DNA from: Oscillospiraceae bacterium | Lineage (GTDB): Bacteria > Bacillota_A > Clostridia > Oscillospirales > Oscillospiraceae | DNA length: 6,300 nt | Assembly: GCA_016302005.1 (NCBI GenBank) | Contig: JAEDOK010000097.1 | Location: 1 to 6,300, forward strand | Direction: 5' to 3' | In this document: one piece after another, positions 1 through 5,944 of the stretch | Position numbering within the stretch: position 1 is the stretch's first letter | Layout: the number at the start of each line of letters is the position of its first letter | Translations under genes and position numbers: made by a program | Notes under the pieces: model-generated | Told to the model about the DNA's origin: nothing | Database searches by the model: none | What the model saw: the letters and a program-made list of their open reading frames with translations, nothing else

Positions 1-54
1 TAACGCCTACACGATTTCCAGTCGTGCGCCTTCGGCCAGCTCAGCCACCTCTCC
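1..54 (-). tRNA. tRNA-Ser (anticodon GGA), 3' part outside window
   Basis: Read on the minus strand from 54, the sequence starts with acceptor strand GGAGAGG (54-48). A class II type D-arm (GCTGAGCTGGCCGAAGGC) follows, then an anticodon stem CACGA/TCGTG enclosing loop CTGGAAA. Loop positions 34-36 are GGA (plus-strand 17-19), which reads the serine codons UCC and UCU. The nucleotides after the anticodon stem (TAGGCG...) fit the start of the connecting region and the long variable arm expected of tRNA-Ser. The variable arm, T-arm and 3' acceptor strand lie beyond the left edge of the window, so the gene is seen only in part. A near-consensus promoter sits upstream at 93-121, and no other gene lies between. 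Confidence 0.95.
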
Positions 55-92
55 ATTCAGCCGACTCCGTTTTTCACAAAATCAGCTTGAAT

Positions 93-121
93 ATCATACT
101 CGAAAAAGCGGTCTTTGTCAA
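93..121 (-). promoter_or_regulatory. Sigma-A promoter of the tRNA-Ser gene
   Basis: On the minus strand, TTGACA (121-116) and TATGAT (98-93) are separated by exactly 17 nt. The -35 box is perfect and the -10 box matches five of six. Transcription would start near 86, giving a leader of about 30 nt before the mature tRNA 5' end at 54. This strength is normal for a stable-RNA gene. Confidence 0.9.
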
Positions 122-135
122 GCCTTTTCTTTCCT

Positions 136-198
136 GATTTGAAAAAATTCTGTGTTGCAGACGATTTCTGCAAAAATTCTTTTCAAATCGGCAGAAAT
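136..198. promoter_or_regulatory. Nested inverted repeats overlapping the lipoprotein promoter (possible operator)
   Basis: Two dyads overlap here. The first has perfect 10-bp outer arms, GATTTGAAAA (136-145) and TTTTCAAATC (180-189). Further inward come AATT/AATT (146-149 and 175-178) and TTGCAG/CTGCAA (155-160 and 168-173), with loop ACGATTT. The second is an 8-bp dyad, ATTTCTGC (164-171) and GCAGAAAT (191-198), whose arms bracket the -35 hexamer at 180-185. The expected transcription start is near 215, so this is upstream DNA rather than leader RNA, which favours an operator over an attenuator. It also lies just behind the tRNA promoter. The binding protein is unknown. Confidence 0.55.
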
Positions 199-208
199 GT
201 GGTATGAT
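180..208 (+). promoter_or_regulatory. Putative sigma-A promoter for lipoprotein-murI
   Basis: TTTTCA (180-185, four of six matches to TTGACA) and TATGAT (203-208, five of six) are spaced by 17 nt and lie 42 nt upstream of the lipoprotein start. The weak -35 box inside a dyad suggests a promoter that may be under control. No other promoter is evident before murI. Confidence 0.7.
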
Positions 209-249
209 GGCTCAAAGGAAAAAAACATATCTCTCGAAAGGATCTGCCT

Positions 250-1047
250 ATGAAACGCTTACTTTGTCTGATCTCCGCGCTGTGCCTGCTGCTTTGCTTA
301 TGCGCCTGTAACTCCGCTCCGGTGCCGAGTGAATCAAGTACGGTTCCCTCCTCCGCCGCAACAAGCGAAGCAACGACGGAAGCGAGTATGGAGCCGACCT
401 ATGCATCAACCACGGAAGCGCCAACCACCACTGCCCCGCAGAGCCTTTATGAGCTTGGCGCGTGCAGTGTCCGAACCTACCGCGATGAAAACGGTACAAT
501 TTGGGCAATGGGCATTGCCGAGATAGTGAACACCGGCGACAAGCCTCTGTATTTGGATTACGGATCCTTTGAACTGCGCAACAGCGCGGACGAAGTTGTC
601 ATGACCGCCGACGCAATTGCAGCCTATCCGCAGATACTCCTGCCCGGCGAAAGCGGATACTATTTTGAGGTTGTGGAACCGGACCTTCCCGACACGGAAG
701 CACTGACGCTGTATGTTACCCCTGCCGTTTGCGAGACAGAAGTCGAATGCGTTCGCTACACCGTCACTGACATGCGGCTGAAAAACTCGCCCTACGGCGG
801 CTTGGAGCTTTGGGGCAAGGTTGAAAACGCGACGGATTCCGACGGTGAACTGGTATGCATCGCCGCCGTGCTTCTGGACGCGGAGGACAAGCCGCTCGGG
901 CTTCTGACGACAATTTTGACCGATCAACTGAAAGCCGGCACAGCCTCGGAGTTTACCGTTGAGAGCTTCATGCTCCCGACGGAGCTGAAAACGTCAGAGG
1001 TCGCACAAACGCTGATTTTCGCCTATCCGTTACAGGAGCAGCCATAA
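250..1047 (+). CDS. Secreted lipoprotein with two FxLYD-like beta domains
   Basis: This is a predicted membrane-anchored lipoprotein of 265 residues; its specific function is not known. Residues 1-19 are a signal peptide: a KR start, then a Leu/Cys-rich hydrophobic core. It ends in lipobox L-C-A-C with Cys20 as the likely lipidated residue (Cys18 is an alternative). Residues 21-64 are a Ser/Thr/Pro/Glu-rich linker with repeats such as TEA and TTAP, a usual spacer between membrane and domain. Two similar regions follow, about 72-140 and 172-245. Each has the pattern of a short strand, a GxxxNTG- or GKVENAT-like turn, then a hydrophobic strand ending in 'ELRNSADEVV' or 'VLLDAEDKPLG', like FxLYD-type extracellular domains. 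That domain call is by eye. The start is supported by AAAGGA at 237-242, 7 nt before the ATG. The gene lies 22 nt upstream of murI and probably shares its transcript. No enzyme motif is seen. Confidence 0.85.
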   Translation: MKRLLCLISALCLLLCLCACNSAPVPSESSTVPSSAATSEATTEASMEPTYASTTEAPTTTAPQSLYELGACSVRTYRDENGTIWAMGIAEIVNTGDKPLYLDYGSFELRNSADEVVMTADAIAAYPQILLPGESGYYFEVVEPDLPDTEALTLYVTPAVCETEVECVRYTVTDMRLKNSPYGGLELWGKVENATDSDGELVCIAAVLLDAEDKPLGLLTTILTDQLKAGTASEFTVESFMLPTELKTSEVAQTLIFAYPLQEQP

Positions 1048-1048
1048 C

Positions 1049-1069
1049 AAAGGAGGTGCCGAACGGCAC
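1049..1069 (+). promoter_or_regulatory. murI ribosome binding site with hairpin spacer
   Basis: A strong Shine-Dalgarno sequence AAAGGAGGT (1049-1057) lies directly after the lipoprotein stop. Its GGAGG (1052-1056) is 13 nt from the murI ATG, longer than the usual 5-9 nt. The spacer can fold as GTGCC (1056-1060), loop GAAC (1061-1064), GGCAC (1065-1069), which abuts the ATG. The hairpin may bring the two signals closer together or tune initiation. The out-of-frame GTG at 1056 is not an alternative start. Confidence 0.55.
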
Positions 1070-1840
1070 ATGAAGGATCTGCCGATAGTGGTATTCGATT
1101 CCGGCTTGGGAGGGCTCAGCGTCCTGCGGGAGCTGATGCGACAAATGCCGCAGGAAAACTTCGTCTATTTCGGAGACTCCGCCAACGCGCCCTACGGCTC
1201 ACGCAGCACGGAGGAAATTCGCCGTCTGACCCTGCAATGCGCGGAAAGGCTCTTTTTACAGGGGTGCAAAGCAATGGTCGTCGCCTGCAACACGGCAACC
1301 TCCGCAGCGATCAATGAACTGCGGGAGCGCTATCCCGACAGGATCATTATCGGCATCGAGCCGGCGCTGAAATTGGCGGTTGAGCGGCATCCGCATGGAA
1401 AAATTCTCGTCATGGCGACAGAGGCGACCCTGCGCGAACAGAAATTTGCCGCACTGATGGAAAAATACGCGGATGATTGCGACATCCGCAAATGTCCCTG
1501 TCCCGCACTGGTGGAATTTGTCGAGCATGGGGAACTGCATAGTGCGCGTCTTTCCGCGTGCCTGCAAGAAGAGCTGCAAGACTGCCTGACCCCTCCGCCC
1601 GACGCGGTGGTCTTAGGCTGCACGCACTTTCCCTTCCTGCGCCAAGCCATTCGCGAGGTCGTGGGGGAAGCTCCCGAGCTGCTCGACGGCGCGGACGGCA
1701 CCGCAAAGGAGACAAAGCGCCGCCTTTCGGAAGCGGGCTTGCTCCGTGAGGGCACGCAGGGCAGCATTTCCATCCGGAACAGTCTGCCCTCGCAGGAGCT
1801 TCTGCTCCTCTCGGAACGGCTGCTTCATGCGGAGATTTAG
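1070..1840 (+). CDS. murI: Glutamate racemase
   Basis: This cytoplasmic, cofactor-independent racemase converts L-glutamate to the D-glutamate used for the peptidoglycan stem peptide. The protein is 256 residues, normal for the family. The hallmark motifs are all present: FDSGLGG at 9-15 (Asp10, Ser11), FGDSANAPYG at 34-43, VACNTATS at 71-78 with catalytic Cys73, and VLGCTHFP at 181-188 with catalytic Cys184 followed by Thr185-His186. Two cysteines acting as opposing acid/base residues are the family mechanism, and both are intact, so the enzyme should be active. GIEPALK at 95-101 matches the conserved G(V/I)EP segment. The ATG at 1070 places the first strand (LPIVVFDSG) at the normal distance from the N-terminus. 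It sits 22 nt after the lipoprotein gene and probably forms an operon with it. The transcript should end at the hairpin at 1959-2005. Confidence 0.97.
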   Translation: MKDLPIVVFDSGLGGLSVLRELMRQMPQENFVYFGDSANAPYGSRSTEEIRRLTLQCAERLFLQGCKAMVVACNTATSAAINELRERYPDRIIIGIEPALKLAVERHPHGKILVMATEATLREQKFAALMEKYADDCDIRKCPCPALVEFVEHGELHSARLSACLQEELQDCLTPPPDAVVLGCTHFPFLRQAIREVVGEAPELLDGADGTAKETKRRLSEAGLLREGTQGSISIRNSLPSQELLLLSERLLHAEI

Positions 1841-1850
1841 AGAACCTCTG

Positions 1851-1892
1851 AACAAATTGGTACGCACTCGGTAGTTCCTGCACAAGATTGCC
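1851..1892. repeat. Dispersed repeat module, copy 1 (AGTTCCTGCAC type)
   Basis: Positions 1870-1892 are identical over 23 nt to 6020-6042. The flanking 1851-1869 also aligns without gaps to 6001-6019, though diverged. A third, more diverged copy lies at 6141-6165. The repeat starts 10 nt after the murI stop and ends in GATTGCC, which in the second copy is also the end of a TGTCATTGCGA-type element. It contains no gene. Origin and function are unknown; it looks like a fragment of a mobile or REP-like intergenic repeat. Confidence 0.75.
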
Positions 1893-1934
1893 GGCACTTT
1901 ATTCAACGAATCACACCCCATCATCCGCAATCAG

Positions 1935-1950
1935 CCCTGTAGGGTGGGGA
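1935..1950. repeat. Short repeat CCCTGTAGG..GGGGA, copy 1
   Basis: Sixteen nucleotides match 5945-5960 at 14 positions (CCCTGTAGG, two differences, GGGGA). At the second site the GGGGA is the start of a GGGGACATGTCCCC palindrome; here it is followed by TAGC, so the palindrome is absent or lost. It lies beside a terminator, as at the other site. Confidence 0.55.
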
Positions 1951-1958
1951 TAGCTGCA

Positions 1959-2005
1959 AAAAGTCAAGCGCAGAGCCGTGAATTTCGGCTCTGCGCTTGA
2001 CTTTT
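1959..2005. terminator. Bidirectional rho-independent terminator between murI and the pyrophosphatase gene
   Basis: A perfect 20-bp stem (1959-1978 paired with 1986-2005) encloses a 7-nt loop, TGAATTT. The G+C-rich inner part (AGCGCAGAGCCG) is flanked by AAAA on the left and TTTT on the right, so it can work in both directions. On the minus strand the U-tract is one longer (TTTTT), and the stem begins 6 nt after the pyrophosphatase stop codon. On the plus strand it lies about 120 nt after murI. Confidence 0.93.
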
Positions 2006-2011
2006 CGGTAA

Positions 2012-3628
2012 TCAGCCCCACATGGCGGAGAGGGCGGGAATGATCTGTTTTTTGCGGGACATGACATGGGGTAAAAAGACGACGTTGTTCTTCGCGTCGG
2101 GTGAGAACGCCATGCGAATGGCATCCTCGTCGCCCAAATAAATGAGCTGCGTGCCTTCCAGCAGGACATCCGTCAGCATGAGCAGCATCAGGCTGTAGCC
2201 CTTTTTCTGCATTGTTTTTTCCATCTCCGCGAGGAATTCCTCTTTGCGGAGCAGAATATGTTCGGAGTTGACGCAGGTGATCTGCCCGACACCGAGATTG
2301 TGACCCGCAATGTGGAAATCCTTGAAATCCGTGAACATCAGGTCGCGTGCGGGTTTATCATCCGACCAAGATGCCGAGAATATCTCCTGCCCCAACTCAT
2401 CGAGAGAGACATTTGCAATGCGCGCCATACGCTCTGCCATATTACGGTCGCGTTGGGTGCAGGTGGGCGATTTGAACATAACGGTGTCAGAGACAATCGC
2501 CGCAGCCATCATACCGGCGAGCTTTTCGGACGGCATGAGTCCTTTCTCCTGATACATTCCCGCGATGATCGTTGTCGTACTCCCGACCGGCTCGTTGCGG
2601 AAATAGATGGGGTTCCCCGTCTGGATGTCCGCAAGGCGGTGGTGGTCGATGATCTCCAAAATCTCCGCCTGATCCAGCCCCGGAACAGACTGCGCAGCCT
2701 CATTGTGATCCACGAGCACCACCCGCTTTCTGCGCGGACGAATCAGGTGATAACGCGAGAGCGTCCCGACGACGCGCTCATTCTCGTCGAGGATCGGATA
2801 GCAGCGGAAGCGGCTTTTTAACATTCCCTCGCGCACATCGTCCACAAAATCATCCAAATGGAAGCACTCGATATTGTCCGTGCGGCAGATGCGGCGGATC
2901 GGCAGCGATTGGTAGAGCAGCCGCACGGCACGATAGGCATCAAAGGGTGTGGAGATGATGCAGGTGTCCGTCGGCATATTGCGCAGCTCCTCGTTCAGCT
3001 CCGCCTGACAAACGATCACGCAGCGCACGCCGATTTCCAAGGCCCTGCGCACCATATCCGGCTGATGTCCTACCACAACGATGCTGTCCTTCGAGGAAAA
3101 GAGCAGATTCTCACAGCTCTGCGGCAGGGCGATGGATACGTCGCCGGTAATGGTGTCAACGAGGTTGCCCGCTTCGTTTAAAATCCTGCCCTCCAAGACG
3201 CTGAGCAGATTGAATACCGGAATTTCCTCGATGTGCGGACGCTCGATGGACTGCATATCGCAGGCAGCGATATCCCCTGAAGAGAGCATTCCGTAAAGGG
3301 TACCGTCCTCATTGGTCACGGGAATCGCCGCGATGGAGCGATCCGCCGTCAGCACCGACCATGCGCGGCTGACCGTGACTGCCGACGAGAGCGCCGGCGG
3401 CGTGTCATAGTCTAAATCCCGCACCTGCGTGCGCATGGTTTTGATCCACGGCGGCGCAGAAAAGCCGAAGCGGTCCAGCACAAGCTGTGTTTCATCGCTG
3501 ACATGCCCCAAGCGTCCTGCTTGGTATTCCCGATCACCCAGCGCGTTGCGCAGCGCGGCATATGCCATTGCCGAGACGATGGAATCCGTATCCGGATTGC
3601 GGTGACCGGTAACATAAACTGTATCCAT
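2012..3628 (-). CDS. ppaC: Family II (DHH) manganese-dependent inorganic pyrophosphatase with CBS and DRTGG regulatory insert
   Basis: This cytoplasmic enzyme hydrolyses pyrophosphate to two phosphates, pulling biosynthetic reactions forward. The protein is 538 residues, far longer than plain family II enzymes (about 310) because of an insert. The N-terminal DHH part carries GHRNPDTDS at 8-16 (metal-ligand candidates His9, Asp13, Asp15). A first CBS repeat spans about 70-125, a DRTGG-like segment about 140-245 and a second CBS repeat about 246-297. The DHH half then resumes with VDHNE (306-310) and IDHH (327-330), a conserved SDT at 380-382, and a DHHA2 domain ending in SRKKQ at 524-528, the substrate-binding signature. 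All catalytic motifs are intact. In characterised relatives such as the Clostridium perfringens enzyme, the CBS insert binds adenine nucleotides (AMP/ADP inhibit, ATP activates) and DRTGG-containing forms respond to diadenosine polyphosphates. The same behaviour here is inferred. The start is set by GGGGAGG (3640-3634), 5 nt before the ATG. The gene is divergent from the nucleotidyltransferase. Confidence 0.95.
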   Translation of the reverse strand: MDTVYVTGHRNPDTDSIVSAMAYAALRNALGDREYQAGRLGHVSDETQLVLDRFGFSAPPWIKTMRTQVRDLDYDTPPALSSAVTVSRAWSVLTADRSIAAIPVTNEDGTLYGMLSSGDIAACDMQSIERPHIEEIPVFNLLSVLEGRILNEAGNLVDTITGDVSIALPQSCENLLFSSKDSIVVVGHQPDMVRRALEIGVRCVIVCQAELNEELRNMPTDTCIISTPFDAYRAVRLLYQSLPIRRICRTDNIECFHLDDFVDDVREGMLKSRFRCYPILDENERVVGTLSRYHLIRPRRKRVVLVDHNEAAQSVPGLDQAEILEIIDHHRLADIQTGNPIYFRNEPVGSTTTIIAGMYQEKGLMPSEKLAGMMAAAIVSDTVMFKSPTCTQRDRNMAERMARIANVSLDELGQEIFSASWSDDKPARDLMFTDFKDFHIAGHNLGVGQITCVNSEHILLRKEEFLAEMEKTMQKKGYSLMLLMLTDVLLEGTQLIYLGDEDAIRMAFSPDAKNNVVFLPHVMSRKKQIIPALSAMWG

Positions 3629-3658
3629 AGCAACCTCCCCTTTGAAGCTTCTTCTTTC

Positions 3659-3687
3659 ATCCTACCCATTTTTTTGCATCCTGTCAA
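3659..3687 (-). promoter_or_regulatory. Sigma-A promoter of the pyrophosphatase gene
   Basis: On the minus strand, perfect -35 TTGACA (3687-3682) and -10 TAGGAT (3664-3659, four of six) are separated by 17 nt. The predicted start near 3652 gives a leader of about 25 nt holding the GGGGAGG binding site. It is back to back with the promoter at 3726-3754; 38 nt separate the two -35 boxes. Confidence 0.85.
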
Positions 3688-3702
3688 CGCTTTCTTTCTT
3701 AC

Positions 3703-3721
3703 TTTTCGCAAAAATCGAAAA
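3703..3721. promoter_or_regulatory. A/T-rich dyad between divergent -35 boxes
   Basis: TTTTCG (3703-3708) and CGAAAA (3716-3721) form a 6-bp inverted repeat with a 7-nt spacer. It lies between the -35 box of the pyrophosphatase gene (3682-3687) and that of the nucleotidyltransferase unit (3726-3731). A shared operator or an intrinsically bent A-tract spacer are both possible. In such A/T-rich sequence a 6-bp dyad is weak evidence. Confidence 0.3.
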
Positions 3722-3725
3722 AATC

Positions 3726-3754
3726 TTGCCATCTTTGCGGAACTCTGATATAAT
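3726..3754 (+). promoter_or_regulatory. Sigma-A promoter of the nucleotidyltransferase-AraC unit
   Basis: TTGCCA (3726-3731, five of six) and a perfect TATAAT (3749-3754) are 17 nt apart, and the -10 box lies 30 nt before the ATG at 3785. This is a strong promoter by consensus. The short leader holds the AAGGAAG binding site at 3771-3777. Confidence 0.88.
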
Positions 3755-3784
3755 AATAAGAAAACATATAAAGGAAGTAGAAAC

Positions 3785-4690
3785 ATGCAAAAACCGACAC
3801 TTGTCGTGATGGCAGCCGGTATGGGCAGCCGTTTCGGCGGTTTGAAGCAAATGACGCCCGTCGATCCGCAGGGCAACAGCATTCTGCACTATTCTCTTTA
3901 TGATGCCTATACTGCGGGCTTCGGCAAGGTGGTCTTTATCATCAAAGAAGCCATCGCGGAGGATTTCAAAAAGGTCACGGCAGGCTTGGAGCGTTATCTT
4001 GAGGTCGCCTATGTCTATCAAGAGACGGACAAGCTGCCCGCGGGCTATACCGTTCCCGAGGGACGCGTCAAGCCGTGGGGCACGGGGCACGCCGTTCTGT
4101 GCGCAAAGGAGGAAATTGACGGTGACTTTGCCGTGATCAACGCCGATGATTTTTATGGCAGAGGCGCCTTTACCACACTTGCCGACTTTTTCCGCGAGGA
4201 GCACGCCGACAACGAATACGCCATGGTCGGCTATCTTCTGCGTAACGCCATGACAGACAACGGCTATGTCGCGCGCGGCGTTTGCGAGATTGCAAACGGC
4301 TATCTCACCGGCGTGACCGAACGCACCCATATTGAGAAGCGCGGGGAGGATGCCGCCTTTACGGAAGACGGCGCGCATTATGAGCCGCTTTCGGGCAATA
4401 CTGTCGTGTCGATGAATTTCTGGGGATTTACACCACGTATTTTGAAGGAGCTGGAAGAACGTTTCCCGAAGTTTTTGGACGAGAATTTACCGAAGAATCC
4501 GACAAAATGCGAATTTTTCCTGCCGACGGTCGCCAATGCGCAAATTCACGAGGGGCTTGGCTCCGTCCGCGTTTTACATACCGACGAGACTTGGTACGGC
4601 GTAACCTACCGGGAGGATCTTCCCTCCGTGCAGACCGCGATTGCCGCGCTCCGCGAGTCCGGAAAGTATCCCGAAATTCTTTTCGGCTGA
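3785..4690 (+). CDS. Sugar-phosphate-type nucleotidyltransferase, substrate unknown
   Basis: This is a predicted cytoplasmic enzyme of the NTP_transferase (GT-A-like) fold that joins a sugar phosphate or similar acceptor to an NTP, releasing pyrophosphate. In its 301 residues the nucleotide-binding loop is AAGMGSRFGGLKQ at 10-22 (Arg16, Lys21), the family GxGxR...K signature. WGTGHAV at 98-104 corresponds to the conserved G-T/Q-A-A region that contacts the base. NADDFYG at 119-125 holds the acidic pair expected to bind magnesium (Asp121, Asp122). NTVVSMNFWGF at 205-215 and WYGVTYREDLP at 270-280 are further conserved-looking blocks. It lacks the C-terminal left-handed beta-helix of GlmU or GlgC, so it is a stand-alone transferase. 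It resembles the roughly 300-residue 'nucleotidyltransferase' family common in Bacteroidota and Bacillota, whose sugar has not been assigned as far as I know. It is followed after 41 nt by an AraC-type regulator. Confidence 0.85.
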   Translation: MQKPTLVVMAAGMGSRFGGLKQMTPVDPQGNSILHYSLYDAYTAGFGKVVFIIKEAIAEDFKKVTAGLERYLEVAYVYQETDKLPAGYTVPEGRVKPWGTGHAVLCAKEEIDGDFAVINADDFYGRGAFTTLADFFREEHADNEYAMVGYLLRNAMTDNGYVARGVCEIANGYLTGVTERTHIEKRGEDAAFTEDGAHYEPLSGNTVVSMNFWGFTPRILKELEERFPKFLDENLPKNPTKCEFFLPTVANAQIHEGLGSVRVLHTDETWYGVTYREDLPSVQTAIAALRESGKYPEILFG

Positions 4691-4718
4691 GCGTCCGGAA
4701 CGCGAAAAAAGAAAGAAC

Positions 4719-4734
4719 GGAGGTCGCACACTTG
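4719..4734 (+). promoter_or_regulatory. Ribosome binding site deciding a TTG start for the AraC-type regulator
   Basis: GGAGG at 4719-4723 is followed after 8 nt by TTG at 4732-4734. The frame is open further upstream to an ATG at 4507, but that would overlap the nucleotidyltransferase gene by 184 nt and has no comparable binding site. No in-frame ATG occurs until about codon 61 of the chosen protein. Confidence 0.8.
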
Positions 4735-5898
4735 ATTGAGAATTTGAACAAGCAGAGCTTTGCTCCCTTTGGCAAGATCCTGCGGGACAGTCTGCCAAAC
4801 CGCGGCTTCCCAAAGGGCGACGACCGGGTGGAATTTGTCCGTTACTATAATGCGAAGGAGCTGTATTTCCAGCGCGCCGCACAGGAGCTGTATTTGGATT
4901 TTGAGCTTGGCATGACGGTGCTGGTCATTCGGCGGAAAGAAAAGCTGACAAGCTTTTATCTTGATAAGCCGGTGTGCCTGCCGCCTGCTACGGAGTTTGC
5001 GATTGTTCCCTACCAGCAGGAATGCTCCGTGCGCATGTCGCTCCCGCTGCATACCGCGCTCGAACAGCTCGACAGCCTGCGCGCTGTTGACGATCTTAAG
5101 ATCCGTGACCGCCTGCGTCTCGGCGAGATCTACACTCTCTTTTACCGCGAGGAGGAGAGCGGCTTTCTCTTCAAGGGCGAGCGGCACTCGATGTATGAGC
5201 TGACCTATGTTGACCGTGGGCAGCTGCACTGCGTGGTAGAAGGAAACAGCGAGACATTGAAGCAGGGGCAGATGATGTTCTTTGCGCCGGAGCAATGGCA
5301 CATGCAGTATACCGATCTGAATGTTACGGCACGCTTTCTGACCATTGCCTTTGACATGGACAGCGATTTTCCGCTGAGCTTGGCAAACCGGGTGTTTGAT
5401 CTTTCCTCGGCAGAGGCGGTCTTTTTGAAGCAGCTGCTCCGCGAAACGGAAATCAACGACGCTTTCAGCGGCGACTTTATCCGCGGCAATCTCAAGCTGC
5501 TGCTGCTTTCCGTCCTGCGAAACCTCGGCGGAAAGAAAAAGCGTCTGAAAACGCCGGTCGCGCTGCGCAATGAGAATCTGATTGTCAGCCGCACGCTGCA
5601 ATATATTGCCGAGCATGTCTATGACAAGCTCTCGGTGGAGACGGTGGCTAAGGAAACCGGCGTCAGCGCGTCACACCTGACCGCGCTGTTCCATCGGCAA
5701 ATGAACATCTCGCCCGGAGAATATATCCGCCGTGTGAAGCTGGAAGAGAGCAAATGTCTGATCCGTGAAGGAAAGATGAATTTCTCGCAGATCGCAGCAA
5801 AGCTGAATTATTCCACCATTCACCATTTCTCCCGCCAGTTCAAGGATAACTTCGGCATTTCCCCTTCAGAATACGCCAAATCCATCAAAACAGAATAA
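4732..5898 (+). CDS. AraC-family transcriptional regulator with an extra N-terminal domain
   Basis: This is a predicted cytoplasmic DNA-binding regulator of 388 residues from the TTG start, longer than the common 280-300. Three parts are visible. Residues 1-115 form a mainly beta region opening with NLNKQSFAPFGKIL; this resembles the start of ureidoglycolate-lyase (AllA)-type or related cupin-like domains, but the match is by eye and weak. Residues about 130-215 look like the AraC_binding cupin: GERHSMYELTYVDRGQLH, then the turn LKQGQMMFFAPEQWH at 176-190. Residues 285-385 are the HTH_18 domain with two helix-turn-helix units, LSVETVAKETGVSASHLTALF (300-320) and NFSQIAAKLNYSTIHHFSRQF (350-370), closing with FGISPSEY (374-381). 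This closing block is typical of the family. Basic GGKKKRLK (266-273) lies in the linker. It is probably cotranscribed with the nucleotidyltransferase; autoregulation or control of the divergent promoters is inference. The ligand is unknown. Confidence 0.92.
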   Translation: MIENLNKQSFAPFGKILRDSLPNRGFPKGDDRVEFVRYYNAKELYFQRAAQELYLDFELGMTVLVIRRKEKLTSFYLDKPVCLPPATEFAIVPYQQECSVRMSLPLHTALEQLDSLRAVDDLKIRDRLRLGEIYTLFYREEESGFLFKGERHSMYELTYVDRGQLHCVVEGNSETLKQGQMMFFAPEQWHMQYTDLNVTARFLTIAFDMDSDFPLSLANRVFDLSSAEAVFLKQLLRETEINDAFSGDFIRGNLKLLLLSVLRNLGGKKKRLKTPVALRNENLIVSRTLQYIAEHVYDKLSVETVAKETGVSASHLTALFHRQMNISPGEYIRRVKLEESKCLIREGKMNFSQIAAKLNYSTIHHFSRQFKDNFGISPSEYAKSIKTE

Positions 5899-5901
5899 TA
5901 C

Positions 5902-5935
5902 AGACCGGAACAGGGCAATTTTCCTGTTCCGGTCT
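5902..5935 (+). terminator. Rho-independent terminator after the AraC-type gene
   Basis: A perfect 13-bp stem (AGACCGGAACAGG 5902-5914, CCTGTTCCGGTCT 5923-5935) encloses an 8-nt loop. It starts 3 nt after the stop codon and is followed by TTGCTCT, a rather poor U-tract. It should end the nucleotidyltransferase-AraC transcript. Confidence 0.85.
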
Positions 5936-5944
5936 TTGCTCTAT

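Noticed and set aside
136..189. Rho-independent terminator upstream of the lipoprotein gene
   Set aside because: No gene ends toward it on either strand, the stem is A/T-rich, and it overlaps a promoter, so an operator-like role fits better.
406..927. Minus-strand open frame (173 codons) opposite the lipoprotein gene
   Set aside because: No motif or binding site, while the plus strand has a signal peptide, lipobox, promoter and Shine-Dalgarno.
1056..1070. GTG at 1056 as start of murI
   Set aside because: It is 14 nt upstream, out of frame with murI, and lies within the Shine-Dalgarno sequence.
2258..2821. Plus-strand open frame (187 codons) inside the pyrophosphatase gene
   Set aside because: It is antisense to the conserved DHH and CBS segments; composition is a shadow of the real gene.
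4691..4707. Small GCGT/ACGC hairpin between nucleotidyltransferase and AraC-type genes as a terminator
   Set aside because: Only 4 bp of stem and followed by A-rich, not T-rich, sequence; the two genes more likely share a transcript.
4507..4731. N-terminal extension of the AraC-type gene to an ATG at 4507 (463 residues)
   Set aside because: It overlaps the nucleotidyltransferase gene by 184 nt, its translation is Arg-rich out-of-frame sequence, and a strong GGAGG with 8-nt spacing points to TTG at 4732.
4606..5616. Long open frame (336 codons) on the minus strand opposite the AraC-type gene
   Set aside because: It is antisense to a gene with clear family motifs, has no recognisable domain and no convincing ribosome binding site; it is a by-product of codon bias.
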